A stretch of 6,546 nucleotides of DNA from Alphaproteobacteria bacterium (GTDB lineage Bacteria; Pseudomonadota; Alphaproteobacteria; Rhizobiales; Aestuariivirgaceae): NCBI GenBank assembly GCA_024279045.1, contig JAJRRZ010000296.1, positions 1-6,546 of the forward strand, in the 5' to 3' direction. The translations under genes and the position numbers were made by a program. This document shows positions 6,169-6,546 of the stretch, in pieces. A model generated the notes under the pieces. That model saw nothing but the letters and a program-made list of their open reading frames with translations, was not told the origin of the DNA and searched no databases. Each line of letters starts with the position of its first letter. Position 1 is the stretch's first letter.

Positions 6169-6444
6169 ATGTGGGAAAGACTGGTCAACGATGTGCAAAT
6201 GGCGCTGCACGCGGGCAATCCGCCGCTATACATGCAGGTGGCGCTGGCGACGATGATTTTCATCGTCATACGCCTCTATCAGATCGTGCGCCGCTGGCGG
6301 CGCGCCGCCACGCCTCCCAACGAGTGGATCACCGGTGGTTATCTGTTGCTGCTAGGGCTGCTCAGCCTTGGGACGTGGGACTACATCAGAACCTTCTACA
6401 CAGACTATTTCCTCCATGTGCTGCACGTCTACCGATTCGTCTGA
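6169..6444 (+). CDS. small two-helix membrane protein, function unknown
   Basis: A 91-residue protein I do not recognise. Residues about 20-34 (LYMQVALATMIFIVI) and 54-70 (ITGGYLLLLGLLSLGTW) are hydrophobic helices. They are joined by a basic loop with RRWRR that should stay in the cytoplasm, placing both termini outside the inner membrane. The C-terminus is rich in aromatic and histidine residues (YTDYFLHVLHVYRF). I chose the ATG at 6169, which has GGA six bases upstream. The frame is also open from an ATG at 6085, but that extension overlaps the inverted repeat at 6087-6106 and reads like non-coding sequence. Codon use in the chosen part is GC-rich like the other genes. A terminator follows at once, so it is probably a single-gene transcript. 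Confidence 0.68.
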   Translation: MWERLVNDVQMALHAGNPPLYMQVALATMIFIVIRLYQIVRRWRRAATPPNEWITGGYLLLLGLLSLGTWDYIRTFYTDYFLHVLHVYRFV

Positions 6445-6475
6445 ACCCGGCCACGGCAGGGTAATCGAGGTACAG

Positions 6476-6513
6476 AAAAAACAACGCCGGCGGATCACTC
6501 CGCCGGCGTTTTC
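6476..6513. terminator. strong bidirectional intrinsic terminator
   Basis: A perfect 12-pair stem, AACGCCGGCGGA (6483-6494) with TCCGCCGGCGTT (6499-6510), closes on the four-base loop TCAC. On the plus strand the stem ends in a run of four T. On the minus strand it is followed by G and then six T (the A run at 6476-6481). It should therefore end the small membrane-protein transcript from the left and a convergent transcript from the right. A minus-strand stop codon at 6512-6514 ends a frame open to the window edge, which fits a convergent gene entering from the right, though only ten codons are visible. Confidence 0.88.
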
Positions 6514-6546
6514 AATGCATTGCACCCATTGCTGCAGAACAGGTCA

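Noticed and set aside
5773..6210. Minus-strand open frame of 145 codons across the repeat region.
   Set aside because: It spans the inverted repeats, overlaps the likely start of the small membrane gene, has low-quality composition rich in Arg, Pro and Cys, and shows no domain I recognise. The openness is best explained by repeat sequence. A conserved repeat-derived peptide is not fully excluded.

Overview
The window looks like chromosomal DNA of a GC-rich alphaproteobacterium. The main evidence is a divK-pleD cell-cycle pair on the minus strand. Both proteins match my recollection of the Caulobacter family members almost residue for residue at their functional sites. A DUF3572-type gene, a family I know mainly from Alphaproteobacteria, lies divergently next to divK. 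I cannot name the genus from the sequence.

Layout: (1) 1-1391, minus: guaB (IMP dehydrogenase), its last residues cut off by the window edge. (2) 1523-2890, minus: pleD, a response regulator/diguanylate cyclase (REC-REC-GGDEF). (3) 2995-3420, minus: divK, a single-domain response regulator, upstream of pleD and probably co-transcribed with it. (4) 3421-3574: a divergent promoter region. (5) 3575-5550, plus: a compact run of three genes, a DUF3572 protein, a HAD-like hydrolase and a ROK-family fructokinase, with the last two overlapping by ATGA. (6) 5551-6168: over 600 bases with no convincing gene, AT-richer than its surroundings, most of it a mosaic of imperfect inverted repeats including one near-continuous long hairpin. 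(7) 6169-6444, plus: a small two-helix membrane protein of unknown function, followed by a strong bidirectional terminator at 6483-6512.

How the genes work together: DivK and PleD are the core of the alphaproteobacterial polarity/cell-cycle circuit. DivK relays phosphorylation state to the CtrA pathway, and PleD makes cyclic-di-GMP when phosphorylated. GuaB makes XMP for GTP, the substrate of PleD, but I see no sign that this adjacency is more than coincidence. The HAD-kinase pair suggests linked phospho-sugar chemistry.

The most unusual part is the repeat mosaic at about 5666-6128. In the 26-position core of its main hairpin, every difference between the arms becomes a G-U pair if the minus strand is transcribed. 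This suggests a structured RNA or a hairpin-type mobile repeat rather than random sequence.
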